The position numbers were made by a program, and so were the translations under genes. This document shows, one piece after another, positions 9,236-18,762 of a stretch of DNA of 64,000 nucleotides (the first letter of the stretch is position 1; each line of letters begins with the position of its first letter). The DNA comes from JAIOSF01 sp963677755. Lineage in GTDB: Bacteria > Campylobacterota > Campylobacteria > Campylobacterales > Arcobacteraceae. A model generated the notes under the pieces. That model worked only from the letters and a program-made list of their open reading frames with translations. It ran no database searches and had not been told where the DNA came from. The DNA lies in contig OY782506.1 in NCBI GenBank assembly GCA_963677755.1, forward strand, positions 2,505,874 through 2,569,873. The letters run 5' to 3'.

Positions 9236-9502
9236 ATGAAAAGATATGATTTAAGAGGTCACAAAGAAAACTTTATCCCTAGAATGGTTGCATTGATGAA
9301 TAATGAAATAGCTCAGGGTGAAAATGGAATATTTTTATTTGAAATAGGAGATTTTAGTTCAGTTCAAGCATCAGCTGATTGTGTAAAAGAGAATAATTGG
9401 ACATTGATGAATTCATTAAAATTTAATGAAGTAGACTGGACAGTTGTAATCAAAAAAGAGAAACCACCAGTTGTAGAAGAAACTGTAGAGGTTGAAGAGT
9501 AG
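9236..9502 (+). CDS. Small NuoE-position subunit of the Campylobacterota complex I
   Basis: An 88-residue protein in the place where other bacteria encode NuoE. It has a single Cys and none of the four [2Fe-2S] ligands of NuoE, and it ends in a run of acidic residues (VVEETVEVEE). Campylobacter jejuni has a similarly small unrelated gene, Cj1575c, at the same position. The role is unknown. By context it should be a structural or docking subunit of the input module, next to the NuoF-like protein. Confidence 0.75.
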   Translation: MKRYDLRGHKENFIPRMVALMNNEIAQGENGIFLFEIGDFSSVQASADCVKENNWTLMNSLKFNEVDWTVVIKKEKPPVVEETVEVEE

Positions 9503-9529
9503 GCAACTACTTTTTAAAGGATAGAAATT

Positions 9530-11542
9530 TTGAGTAAAGTATATTTTTCTAATTGGCAAGGGGAAGTAGTAGATAACAGAAATGTTGAGTTGGAAAACTG
9601 GACTGAAGTATCTACTAAATTACCTGTTAATTATGATAGAGAAACCCAAACAAAAGCTTTTGTAGGTTGGGATGGTTTTGCAATATTCCAAAGTGATGTG
9701 GATGTTGTAAAGCTGGCATTGAATTATGCACGACAGTATCAAGAGTATAGTGAAGCTTGTGGTAGATGTACACCAGGAAGATGGGGTGGACAAATACTTT
9801 TTGATATGATTGATAAAATAGCTCGTGGTGAGGGTGAATTTAGTGATTTAGAACATATTAAAGAGATAAGTTCAACTATGACAACCACTTCAAAATGTGA
9901 GATAGGAAAAACTGTACCCGTACCTATTTTGGGTATGATTGAATATTTTGAAGAACAGTTTATAGAACTTATAAAAGAGAAGAAAAAATCACCTTGGTAT
10001 GAACAGAACAGCGAAAAGTATATAGCAAATGTAACAGCACCATGTACAGATATGTGTCCTAGCCATGTAGATATACCTGGATATATAGAAGGGGTTAGAG
10101 AATTAGATTTTGAAAACTCACTAAAAGCTACACGACAAACTATGCCTTTAGCACATACTTGTGGAAGAGTTTGTCCACATCCATGTGAAGATGCATGTAG
10201 ACGGGGAAATTTAGATGAACCAATCTCTATAATGGAATTAAAAAGAGTTGGTGCAGACTATGAAACTGATCATAATCAAGATTGGTTCCATCCTTCAAAA
10301 CCCAAAAAACCTAGAAATGATGGGAAAAAAGTGGCAATTATTGGAGCTGGTCCAGCAGGTCTTACTGCTGCATATTATCTTGGACTTGAAGGGATTGCAG
10401 TAACCATTTTTGAAGAGTTACCAGTTCTTGGAGGAGAGGTTGCAGTTGGAGTTCCAGAGTACAGAATGCCAATAGATAAGTACAATAAGGATATCCAACT
10501 TGTTGCAGACTTACCAACAGTAGAAATTATTACAAACCATAGAGTAACAGCAGATCGACTTAAAGAGATAGAAGTTGAGTTTGATGCAACTATGCTAGGT
10601 TTTGGCGCAAGATTATCAAAAGCAATTAGATGTGAGAATGAGCGAGAAGATCTTGAAGGATATTGGGGAGCAATATCAATGCTTGATAAAGTAAACCTAT
10701 GGCATAAGTATAGTATAGGTTCACCAGCTAGTGAAGACTTAAAAGGTAAAACAGTAGTTTGTGTAGGTGGTGGATTTACCTCTATGGATGTTGTAAGATG
10801 TAGTATTCGAGAAGGTGCAAAAAAAGTCATTATGCTTTATAGGCGAGATGAAAAAACAATTATACGAAATACAACATTTGAAGAATATACAGAAGCTGTT
10901 GAAGAGGGTGTAGAGTTTATTTTCCATAGTGCAATAGAAAAGCTTATTGATGAAGATAACAAATTAAAAAGTATGATAGTCAATAAATATGAACTTGTAC
11001 CAGACCCAGATGGTGGACGACCACAATTAGTGAAAATTGAAGGTGCGGATATGGAGATAGAGTGTGATTATGTTATCCCTGCTGTTTCTCAAGCTTGTGA
11101 TCTTCAAATTTTACCAAAAGAGTGGGAACTAGAGATGACCTCTTGGGGAACTTTACAAACAAATGGAAAAGACTATATGACTAGCAGAAAAGGACTTTTT
11201 GCTGCTGGAGATTGTGAATATGGTCCAATGACAATTGTAAATGCAGTAGGTCAAGCAAAAAGAGCAGCTTCTGTAATAAGTCGATATATTTATGATGGTA
11301 AAGTATCTCTTTTAGATGAAGAGGTTATGGAAGACCACATGAATAAACTTAAAGTTTATAACAAAAATGAAAAAATCGAGGGTTGGATCCCTGGACTTCC
11401 ACGAGAAGTGAGTGAAAAGCTAGAAACAGAAATTAGACGAGATAATAATCAAGAAGTCAACTTAGGTTTTACAGCACAAGAAGCTCAAGATGAAGCTGAG
11501 CGTTGTATGCGATGTTATTATTTAGGGATGGTGTCAGTATGA
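9530..11542 (+). CDS. NuoF-position fusion: NuoF C-terminal piece plus GltD-like flavin oxidoreductase
   Basis: A 670-residue protein at the nuoF position. Residues about 60-160 match only the C-terminal iron-sulfur region of NuoF (EACGRCTPGRWGG, then SKCEIGKT); the NADH/FMN-binding Rossmann-like domain is absent. Residues about 170-255 form the N-terminal iron-sulfur domain of GltD/dihydropyrimidine dehydrogenase (CTDMCPSHVDIPGYI, CGRVCPHPCEDACRRG). Then come an FAD site (VAIIGAGPAGLTAAYY) and an NAD(P) site (VVCVGGGFTSMDVVR). The N3 motif CxxCxxC is CTPG here: Cys77, Cys80 and Cys123 are present, Gly83 replaces the third. The start is TTG with AAAGGA upstream. It probably feeds electrons to NuoG. 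Confidence 0.85.
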   Translation: MSKVYFSNWQGEVVDNRNVELENWTEVSTKLPVNYDRETQTKAFVGWDGFAIFQSDVDVVKLALNYARQYQEYSEACGRCTPGRWGGQILFDMIDKIARGEGEFSDLEHIKEISSTMTTTSKCEIGKTVPVPILGMIEYFEEQFIELIKEKKKSPWYEQNSEKYIANVTAPCTDMCPSHVDIPGYIEGVRELDFENSLKATRQTMPLAHTCGRVCPHPCEDACRRGNLDEPISIMELKRVGADYETDHNQDWFHPSKPKKPRNDGKKVAIIGAGPAGLTAAYYLGLEGIAVTIFEELPVLGGEVAVGVPEYRMPIDKYNKDIQLVADLPTVEIITNHRVTADRLKEIEVEFDATMLGFGARLSKAIRCENEREDLEGYWGAISMLDKVNLWHKYSIGSPASEDLKGKTVVCVGGGFTSMDVVRCSIREGAKKVIMLYRRDEKTIIRNTTFEEYTEAVEEGVEFIFHSAIEKLIDEDNKLKSMIVNKYELVPDPDGGRPQLVKIEGADMEIECDYVIPAVSQACDLQILPKEWELEMTSWGTLQTNGKDYMTSRKGLFAAGDCEYGPMTIVNAVGQAKRAASVISRYIYDGKVSLLDEEVMEDHMNKLKVYNKNEKIEGWIPGLPREVSEKLETEIRRDNNQEVNLGFTAQEAQDEAERCMRCYYLGMVSV

Positions 11543-13821
11543 GTGAAAGAATACAACATAGAGGAAAACTGATTACTATTACAATTGATGGTGTGAAATG
11601 TGAAGGTACATTTGGACAAACAATATTAGAAATGGCAAGAGCAAATGATATTTATATTCCAACAATGTGTTATTTAACAAAAGTATCACCGATTACTGCT
11701 TGTCGAATGTGTGTAGTTGATGTAGAAGGATTAGATAAACCTGTTTTATCTTGTCAAGAAAAAGCAATAGATGGTACAGTAATTACTACAAATAATGAAG
11801 AACTTTTTAGACATAGACAAAATATCATGAAAATGTATGATGTAAATCATCCGTTACAGTGTGGCGTTTGTGATAAAAGTGGAGAGTGTGATTTACAAAA
11901 TAAAACATTAGAATTTAGTGTAAACTCTCAAGAATTTGCGGTAAAAGAACCGCAGCGAAAGAAAAAGAAATGGGGTATTTTAGGATATGACCCAAGTTTG
12001 TGTATCATGTGTGAAAAATGTGTACATACATGTAATGAAGTAATAGGAAGTGCCGCTTTATATGTAAAACCAGGTGGTTACAAATCAATTATAGATATGA
12101 AATTTTCAAGATGTGAACAATGTGGAGATTGTATCTCTGTTTGTCCAGTTGGAGCCTTAATATCAAATGAGTTTAAATATACAGCTAATGCATGGGAATC
12201 AAAAAAAGTACCTGCAACTTGTGCTCACTGTAGTAGCGGATGTGCATTATATTATAATGTTAAAAACTCTGAAATAGCTGATCCATACAATAAAAAAATA
12301 ACAAGAGTTACTAATGATTCTGATTTTAATTATTTATGTGGTGCAGGAAGATTTGGCTTTGGCTTTGAAAATATAGGAGATGGAAAAAATCCTAAAGAGT
12401 TAGAAAAAGTAGTTACAGCTATTAAAAAAAGTGACGCTATTAGGTTTAACTCTTATATTACAAATGAAGAGGCAAAAATACTTCAAACACTAAAAGAAAA
12501 TATTGGTATAAAACTTCTTAATGATGATGCTTATAATTATAAAAACTTTTTAGAAAATTATAAAAAAGCGAGTGGTCACTCACTTTATACAGCTGATTCA
12601 AAAGATATAGAAAGTAGTGATGCAATTATAATGATTGGTTCTAGAATTACTAGAGACAATCCAGGAATTAAATACGCTGTAAATATTGCAACAAAAAAAC
12701 AAAGAGCAGAGTTTATTTATATGCATCCAATAGATGATATCTCTTTACAAAATAAATATACTCAATTTATCAAATATGAAGCAGGAAGTGAAGAGGGTGT
12801 GATTGCATTATTAGCATCATACTTAACTGCAAATGTAACAAATTCGCAAAAAGAATATTTTGATGATTTGGATATTGGGTACTTAAGTGGAGAAACAAGT
12901 GTTGGGGAAGAGGAGCTTGAAAGTGTAGTTACAAGAGTTCAAAGAAGAAAAAATAAAACACTTATTATAGGTGAAGACCTCTATGGACACGAGAATGGTT
13001 CAAATATTGCAAAGTTGGTAGGACTAATAGACAAATATACAGATTTTAATGTGATGTTAGTTCCCTCTTCAACAAATACATTAGGTGTAAGTTTGATTTG
13101 TGATTTAGATAATAAGATTGGTGATGATTCTCAAATAGTAGGATATAACGAAGTTGGAAATTTTATTATAAGTGGCAATGGAGATGGAGATTTTCAGGTA
13201 CCTGCTTTAAATCAACAAGAGGGTACATTTGTAGATTTAAACAAAAAAGTAGTAAATACAAATGTAGCAATAACATTTGATGGGTACTGTCTCAATGATA
13301 TTGCAAATGAAATTCTAGAGGAAACAGTAAAAAATAGTATTGATTATACTACACAGTTACCTTTAAAAAGTGGATTTAAAGCGATAAGTTTTGACGATTT
13401 GAAGAATGGTTATAACAAATACGGTGAAGATTTAAGAGGATATAGTTTGGAAGTTTTTACAGATGATTCAGTTGATATAAATATTGATGAAGTATCTGAT
13501 ATAAATACATATAATGGTACAGTGATTTATAGATGCGAACCATTGCACCAATTTAATAAAAGTACAGCAAAATCTTTGCAACTTCAATCTAATGATAAGT
13601 TAAGAGGGAGTGCATCTTTTGCAACAGCAGCAAAGATAAAAGATGGAGATACAGTTAATATAGTATATAATAATAGTATTACAACTAAAAAATTTAAAAT
13701 CGATACAACAATAAAAGGGACTATAGCCCTTTATCCTACTTATAGTGATGGATTAAATAATGACTTAGTAGCGAGTGGGTATAGATTTAAACAAGTTCAA
13801 ATTCAAAAGGTTGAAGAGTAA
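11539..13821 (+). CDS. nuoG: NADH-quinone oxidoreductase subunit G, first copy
   Basis: The large iron-sulfur subunit, 760 residues. It holds the N-terminal [2Fe-2S] Cys set (MCYLTKVSPITACRMC, then a later Cys), the HPLQCGVCDKSGEC block of the His-Cys3 cluster N5, and two ferredoxin motifs (CIMCEKCVHTC, CEQCGDCISVCP). It also keeps a full N7 ligand set, Cys228, Cys231, Cys235 and Cys267, in the remnant molybdopterin domain. An upstream in-frame ATG at 11503 is less likely: ATG 11539 overlaps the previous stop as ATGA, a typical coupled start. Confidence 0.93.
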   Translation: MSERIQHRGKLITITIDGVKCEGTFGQTILEMARANDIYIPTMCYLTKVSPITACRMCVVDVEGLDKPVLSCQEKAIDGTVITTNNEELFRHRQNIMKMYDVNHPLQCGVCDKSGECDLQNKTLEFSVNSQEFAVKEPQRKKKKWGILGYDPSLCIMCEKCVHTCNEVIGSAALYVKPGGYKSIIDMKFSRCEQCGDCISVCPVGALISNEFKYTANAWESKKVPATCAHCSSGCALYYNVKNSEIADPYNKKITRVTNDSDFNYLCGAGRFGFGFENIGDGKNPKELEKVVTAIKKSDAIRFNSYITNEEAKILQTLKENIGIKLLNDDAYNYKNFLENYKKASGHSLYTADSKDIESSDAIIMIGSRITRDNPGIKYAVNIATKKQRAEFIYMHPIDDISLQNKYTQFIKYEAGSEEGVIALLASYLTANVTNSQKEYFDDLDIGYLSGETSVGEEELESVVTRVQRRKNKTLIIGEDLYGHENGSNIAKLVGLIDKYTDFNVMLVPSSTNTLGVSLICDLDNKIGDDSQIVGYNEVGNFIISGNGDGDFQVPALNQQEGTFVDLNKKVVNTNVAITFDGYCLNDIANEILEETVKNSIDYTTQLPLKSGFKAISFDDLKNGYNKYGEDLRGYSLEVFTDDSVDINIDEVSDINTYNGTVIYRCEPLHQFNKSTAKSLQLQSNDKLRGSASFATAAKIKDGDTVNIVYNNSITTKKFKIDTTIKGTIALYPTYSDGLNNDLVASGYRFKQVQIQKVEE

Positions 13822-16265
13822 TGGATAATATGATAAATGTAACTATTGATGGCAAACAATGTCAAGCAAAAGAGGGCGAATTTATATTAAATGTGGCGAG
13901 AGCAAATGATATTTTTGTTCCTGCACTTTGTTATCAAACAAAATGTTCACCAACATTAGCTTGTCGATTGTGTTTAGTGGAAGCAGATGGGAAACAAGTA
14001 TACGCTTGTAATGCGAAAGCAAAAGATGGTATGCAAATCACTGTAAATACACCAAATATAGTAAAAGAACGAAGAGCTATAATGGAAGTTTATGATGTAA
14101 ACCATCCATTACAATGTGGAGTGTGTGATCAAAGTGGAGAGTGTGAACTTCAAAATTATTCATTGTATATGAAAGTTGATGCACAAAGTTATGCTGTTCA
14201 AGATGTTTCTAGACCAGCAGCAAATTGGGGTGTAATGAAATATGATCCAGGTCTTTGTATCGTTTGTGAAAAGTGTGTAACTGTATGTAAAGATATGATA
14301 GGTTCAAATGCACTAGGAACTGTAAAAAGAGGTGCTGAAGCACTTGATAAAGATTATAAAGCAAATATGCCAAAAGATGCGTATGCAATGTGGAATAAAC
14401 TTAATAAAAATCTTATTGGATTTGAAGAAGATAAATGTATTGACTGTGGAGAGTGTATCGCTGTTTGTCCTGTTGGTGCATTAGTTAGTTCAGATTTTCA
14501 ATACAAATCAAATGCTTGGGAATTAACAAAAATACCAGCTTCAAATCCTTATTCATCAGATTGTTCACTTATGTATTATGAAGTAAAACATGATACAGTA
14601 GAAAACAATAAAGAAAACAAAATTTACAGAGTTACAAATGATGCCCACTATGTAAGCTTAAGTGGAGCTGCAAGATTTGGATTTGATTTTATCAATAAAG
14701 CTACTCAAGATAAAGAAGCTTTTGCAAGTGCTGTTGATGCTTTTAAAAATGCAGAATCAATTGTATTTAACTCTTTTATTACAAATGAAGAGGCTCAAAT
14801 ACTTCAAAAAATAAAAGAAAAAACTGGTGCAAAACTTATCAATGTTGATGCACTAAAATATAAAAACTTTTTAGAGAGTTATTCAAAAGTTACAGGTAAA
14901 AGTTTTTATAATGCAACATTAAATGATATTCATAATAGTAACTTCCTTATATCTGTAGGATCATTTTTAAAATCAGATGCACCAGCAGTTAAATATGCTT
15001 TTAACAATGCTTTAACTATGAATAAAGGAGCTGGATTATATTTCCATCCAATGGGAGATGCTCATATCAAAGGTTTTAGTAAAAATATTGAAACAATAGC
15101 TTCAAATGTCTTAAGTGAAGAGGCTATATTATATTTTGTACTTGATAAGTTCGGTAAAGATTTACCTGCCTCTGTGAATGAATATTTATCATCTCAAAGT
15201 GAAACTAGAACAAAAACAGTGGTTGAAACCATAAAAGAAAAAGTAGTAGAAACTGTAACAGATGAAGAAACAGGAGAAACTAAAGAGGTAACTAAAATGG
15301 TACCTAAGAAAGTTTCAACTGAAGTAGAATATGTATATACAAAACTTCTTGATGTTATTGGTGCAGATGAGTCATTATTAGAAACATTAGAAAAACAATT
15401 AGAGAAAAAAGATACTTTTAGTTTGGTTATTGGTGAAGATTGTATCACTCATCCAAATAGTGAAAATGTAGCAAAATTAGCTGGAATGGTAGAAAAATAT
15501 ACAGACTTTAAAGTGATGGTTGTGCCAACTCAAACAAATACTCTTGGTGTTAGTTTATTGTGCGATTTGGATGAGACAGTAACAGGAAAAACTGTTGGGT
15601 ACAATATGAAAGCTGATTTTCAATTAAGTGCATTGGGTGATGGGGATATTGATATGCCAGTAATATCGCAACAAGAGGGAACATTTGTAAATATAAATAA
15701 AACTGTAGTTCCTACAAATGCTGCAATCACTTATGAAGGATATACTTTAAATAGTATAGCAAATGAAATACTTGACAGTAAAGTAAAAGATACTATAGAT
15801 TACACAGCTACAATTTTTGATAAAATTCCATTTGATTGTTTAGAAAACTATTACAGTAACGACAGAATGGAACATAGAGGTTATATTTTAAAAACACAAG
15901 AAGTTACAGCTTTAGATGAAAGTGTAAAAAATGAGTTTAAAACAATAAAATGTGAAGAAAATGAGTATATTGTTTACAATGGTAATCCGATAAATCAATT
16001 TAATGAGTTTACAGCGGTATCAAATCAACTAAAAGATGATATAGTTGCTTTATATTTATCAGAAAGTTTACAAGAAAAACTTCAATTAGAAGATGATAAC
16101 AAAGTTGAAATAGAATCAAATGGAAATACAATATCGCTTGATATAAGAGTAGACAAAGATTTAGTTGGTGATATAGCATATGTTCCAACATTTGATAAAA
16201 CAATTGATACAAAAAATTTATTTGATAACTGTAGATACAGTAAAGCAAATTTAAGAAGGGTGTAA
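13821..16265 (+). CDS. nuoG2: NADH-quinone oxidoreductase subunit G, second, diverged copy
   Basis: A second NuoG of 814 residues that starts at the last base of the first copy's stop (TAATG). The [2Fe-2S], N5 (HPLQCGVCDQSGEC) and both ferredoxin motifs (CIVCEKCVTVC, CIDCGECIAVCP) are intact. The N7 set is gone: the matching positions read Ser241, Tyr244, Cys248 and Ser, so only one Cys remains. Residues about 461-502 form a Lys/Glu/Thr/Val-rich insert absent from the first copy. The two copies are well diverged, so this is an old duplication. Paired NuoG genes are known in this phylum. Confidence 0.9.
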   Translation: MDNMINVTIDGKQCQAKEGEFILNVARANDIFVPALCYQTKCSPTLACRLCLVEADGKQVYACNAKAKDGMQITVNTPNIVKERRAIMEVYDVNHPLQCGVCDQSGECELQNYSLYMKVDAQSYAVQDVSRPAANWGVMKYDPGLCIVCEKCVTVCKDMIGSNALGTVKRGAEALDKDYKANMPKDAYAMWNKLNKNLIGFEEDKCIDCGECIAVCPVGALVSSDFQYKSNAWELTKIPASNPYSSDCSLMYYEVKHDTVENNKENKIYRVTNDAHYVSLSGAARFGFDFINKATQDKEAFASAVDAFKNAESIVFNSFITNEEAQILQKIKEKTGAKLINVDALKYKNFLESYSKVTGKSFYNATLNDIHNSNFLISVGSFLKSDAPAVKYAFNNALTMNKGAGLYFHPMGDAHIKGFSKNIETIASNVLSEEAILYFVLDKFGKDLPASVNEYLSSQSETRTKTVVETIKEKVVETVTDEETGETKEVTKMVPKKVSTEVEYVYTKLLDVIGADESLLETLEKQLEKKDTFSLVIGEDCITHPNSENVAKLAGMVEKYTDFKVMVVPTQTNTLGVSLLCDLDETVTGKTVGYNMKADFQLSALGDGDIDMPVISQQEGTFVNINKTVVPTNAAITYEGYTLNSIANEILDSKVKDTIDYTATIFDKIPFDCLENYYSNDRMEHRGYILKTQEVTALDESVKNEFKTIKCEENEYIVYNGNPINQFNEFTAVSNQLKDDIVALYLSESLQEKLQLEDDNKVEIESNGNTISLDIRVDKDLVGDIAYVPTFDKTIDTKNLFDNCRYSKANLRRV

Positions 16266-16268
16266 AAG

Positions 16269-17228
16269 ATGGATAATGATATTATAATGACAATTGTCAA
16301 AGTATTAGTTATTTTGACTGTATTTTCAGCATTAGCAGGATTTACTACATATATAGAGAGAAAAGTTTTAGCATTTATGCAACGAAGACCAGGACCACTA
16401 CATGTGGGACCTTTTGGATTACTTCAAATATTAGCAGATGGTGCAAAACTTTTTACAAAAGAAGATTTTATACCTCAAAATGCTAATAGATTAATATTTA
16501 TGGTTGCCCCAGTTATTACTGCAGCAACTGCATTTATAGCAATGACAGCTGTTCCATTTGTACCAGGTGTGATTGTATCTGATATTAATGTTGGTGTGTT
16601 ATTTGTTCTTGGTGTTATGGCTACAGGACTTTATGGGCCACTACTAGGTGGTATGTCACAAGCAAATAAATGGGGACTTTTAGGTGGGGCAAGAACTGCA
16701 ATACAACTTTTATCTTATGAGGTTGTTACAGGGTTATCTATTTTAGCACCTTTAATGTTAGTTGGAAGTTTATCTTTAATTGATATAAATAACTATCAAG
16801 CTGGTGGTTTATCAAACTGGATGATTTGGACTCAACCTGTTGCATTTTTTCTATTTTTGATTGCAGGATATGCTGAAACAAATAGAACACCATTTGACCT
16901 TTTAGAACATGAAGCTGAGGTTGTTGCTGGATATGCTACAGAGTATTCTGGTATGAGATGGGGGATGTTCTTTATTGGAGAGTATGCAAATCTATTTACA
17001 ATATCATTTTTAGTATCTTTAATATTTTTAGGTGGGTTTAATGACTTATGGTTTATTCCAGGGGCAATTGCAATCATACTTAAAGTTATGTTTTTGATAT
17101 TTCTATTTTTATGGACAAGAGCATCTTGGCCACATATAAGACCTGATCAACTTATGTGGTTATGTTGGAAAATATTGATGCCATTAGCATTATTAAATAT
17201 TTTAGTTACAGCAATTGTAATTATATAA
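16269..17228 (+). CDS. nuoH: NADH-quinone oxidoreductase subunit H
   Basis: The heel subunit of the membrane arm, 319 residues with eight or nine helices, which joins the quinone pocket to the proton pumps. Signature blocks are ERKVLAFMQRRPGP, GLLQILADGAKLFTKED, AETNRTPFDLLEHEAEVVAGY (conserved acidic loop) and the WTRASWPHIRPDQLM end. It follows the second nuoG after 3 bases. Confidence 0.97.
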   Translation: MDNDIIMTIVKVLVILTVFSALAGFTTYIERKVLAFMQRRPGPLHVGPFGLLQILADGAKLFTKEDFIPQNANRLIFMVAPVITAATAFIAMTAVPFVPGVIVSDINVGVLFVLGVMATGLYGPLLGGMSQANKWGLLGGARTAIQLLSYEVVTGLSILAPLMLVGSLSLIDINNYQAGGLSNWMIWTQPVAFFLFLIAGYAETNRTPFDLLEHEAEVVAGYATEYSGMRWGMFFIGEYANLFTISFLVSLIFLGGFNDLWFIPGAIAIILKVMFLIFLFLWTRASWPHIRPDQLMWLCWKILMPLALLNILVTAIVII

Positions 17229-17242
17229 TAAGGGTTTTAGTT

Positions 17243-17866
17243 ATGAGTTTTAAAGAATTAAAAGAGAGAAATATAGGAACTAAGAACTATGTGATGATGG
17301 ATATTGAAGAATATCCAACATCTGGTTGGGATAAGTTCAAACAAATTATGGACAGAGGGTTTAGTGTAGAATTATTTAAAGGGTTAGGGATAACTTTTAA
17401 AATTTTAAAAGGTGTTGTTTTTAATGGGGAATCACATAATACTCAATATCCAATTGAAAAATTACCTATTAGTCCAAGATATAGAGCTGTTCACAAGCTT
17501 TTAGGACTTCTTGAAAGTGGAAATAATAGATGTATTGGATGTGGACTTTGTGAAAAAATTTGTATTGCTAAATGTATACGAATGGATACTAAGATTGATA
17601 AAGATTCAAGAAAAGAGGTTATGGAATATACTATTAACCTAGGTCGTTGTATCTTTTGTGGGTATTGTGCAGAAGTTTGTCCAGAACTTGCAATTGTTCA
17701 TGGTGGAAGATATGAAAATGCAAGTGAGCAACGGGAGCATTTTGTATTAAAAGATGATTTATTAACTCCATTTGCAGAACTTCAAAGTCAACTTGAATAT
17801 CAAGGATTTGGTGCAATTTCACCAGATGCTGATAAAAAAATTAAAAAAACGCCGTTGGCTTATTAA
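17243..17866 (+). CDS. nuoI: NADH-quinone oxidoreductase subunit I
   Basis: The 2[4Fe-4S] ferredoxin-like subunit carrying N6a and N6b, 207 residues. Motifs are CIGCGLCEKIC and CIFCGYCAEVCPE. The Pro that normally follows the fourth Cys of the first motif is Ile here, which should be tolerated. The frame extends back to 17156 within nuoH, but ATG 17243 has an AAGGG site 8 bases upstream and is the true start. It passes electrons from NuoG to NuoB. Confidence 0.95.
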   Translation: MSFKELKERNIGTKNYVMMDIEEYPTSGWDKFKQIMDRGFSVELFKGLGITFKILKGVVFNGESHNTQYPIEKLPISPRYRAVHKLLGLLESGNNRCIGCGLCEKICIAKCIRMDTKIDKDSRKEVMEYTINLGRCIFCGYCAEVCPELAIVHGGRYENASEQREHFVLKDDLLTPFAELQSQLEYQGFGAISPDADKKIKKTPLAY

Positions 17867-17877
17867 AGGATTAAGAT

Positions 17878-18456
17878 ATGTTTGAAGTAGTAGCTTTTTA
17901 TCTGTTTGCTTTTTTAACAATAGCAATGTTTTGTATTGTAGTGATGACGAAAAATCCACTCTATGCATTAAGTTCACTGGCGGCTGGTATGATATTTATA
18001 TCGGCATTTTTCTTCCTTTTAGGGGCTGAATTTTTAGGGGCTGTTCAGATTGTAGTGTATACAGGTGCTGTGATGGCTTTATATGCATTTGGTATGATGT
18101 TTTTCGATTCAATCAATGATATAAAAGAATCAGTTGCAAATCCTAGAGTGACATTTATGATGAGTGGAATTATTGCATTATTAGTGGTTGCTATATTTAT
18201 AGCTCCAATTATTGGTGCAAATGCTACAGCTCATTATCCAATACATGAAGCGTATGGAAATACACAGGATATTGGATTAGTATTATTTACAAAATATCTT
18301 GTACCATTTGAAGTAGCAGCAGTTATGTTACTTGTTGCAATGATAGGTGGTATTATACTTGCTGGTAAAAAAATGGATTATTCAATTACTCAATTAACAG
18401 AGCAAGAGATAGACAATCACAAAACAGATACAGAGATAGCAAAGGATATTAAATGA
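17878..18456 (+). CDS. nuoJ: NADH-quinone oxidoreductase subunit J
   Basis: A membrane-arm subunit of 192 residues with five helices. The third helix holds the conserved QIVVYTGAVMALYAFG stretch, where the pi-bulge that rotates during turnover lies. The C-terminal tail is hydrophilic. Its stop overlaps the start of nuoK by 4 bases (ATGA). Confidence 0.96.
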   Translation: MFEVVAFYLFAFLTIAMFCIVVMTKNPLYALSSLAAGMIFISAFFFLLGAEFLGAVQIVVYTGAVMALYAFGMMFFDSINDIKESVANPRVTFMMSGIIALLVVAIFIAPIIGANATAHYPIHEAYGNTQDIGLVLFTKYLVPFEVAAVMLLVAMIGGIILAGKKMDYSITQLTEQEIDNHKTDTEIAKDIK

Positions 18457-18758
18457 GTATAACATTAAATGATTATTTAATCCTAAGTACTATTATATTT
18501 ATGATAGGTATGTATGGAGCATTAAGAAGAAAAAATTTACTAATGTTATTTTTCTCAACAGAGATTATGTTAAATGCAGTAAATATAGGTATGGCTGCAA
18601 TTTCTAAGTTTCATGGAGATTTAACAGGTCAAATGTTTGCGTTCTTTATTATTGCAATAGCAGCAAGTGAAGTAGCAATCGGTCTAGGACTTTTAGTATT
18701 ATGGTTTAAACGAAATAATAATATTAACTTAGATTCATTACAAAGTATGAAGGGATAG
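18453..18758 (+). CDS. nuoK: NADH-quinone oxidoreductase subunit K
   Basis: A 101-residue, three-helix subunit related to MrpC. It holds the two buried glutamates of the proton path, one in FFSTEIMLNAVNI and one in AASEVAIGLGLL. The start overlaps nuoJ, and the stop is 4 bases from nuoL. Confidence 0.96.
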   Translation: MSITLNDYLILSTIIFMIGMYGALRRKNLLMLFFSTEIMLNAVNIGMAAISKFHGDLTGQMFAFFIIAIAASEVAIGLGLLVLWFKRNNNINLDSLQSMKG

Positions 18759-18762
18759 AGGT

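Noticed and set aside
10375..10830. A 151-codon minus-strand frame inside the NuoF-like gene
   Set aside because: Antisense to a well-conserved FAD/NAD(P) module and Ser/Thr/Pro-rich, as mirror frames in such regions tend to be.
15199..15340. The Lys/Glu/Thr/Val-rich stretch in NuoG2 as a DNA tandem repeat
   Set aside because: The residues are repetitive in kind but the bases show no regular repeat unit. It is treated as a protein insert.
13821..16265. Second nuoG as an assembly artefact or a recent tandem duplication
   Set aside because: The two copies differ throughout, with distinct ligand losses and a unique insert, and junctions to neighbours are tight coupled starts. This is a true diverged paralogue.
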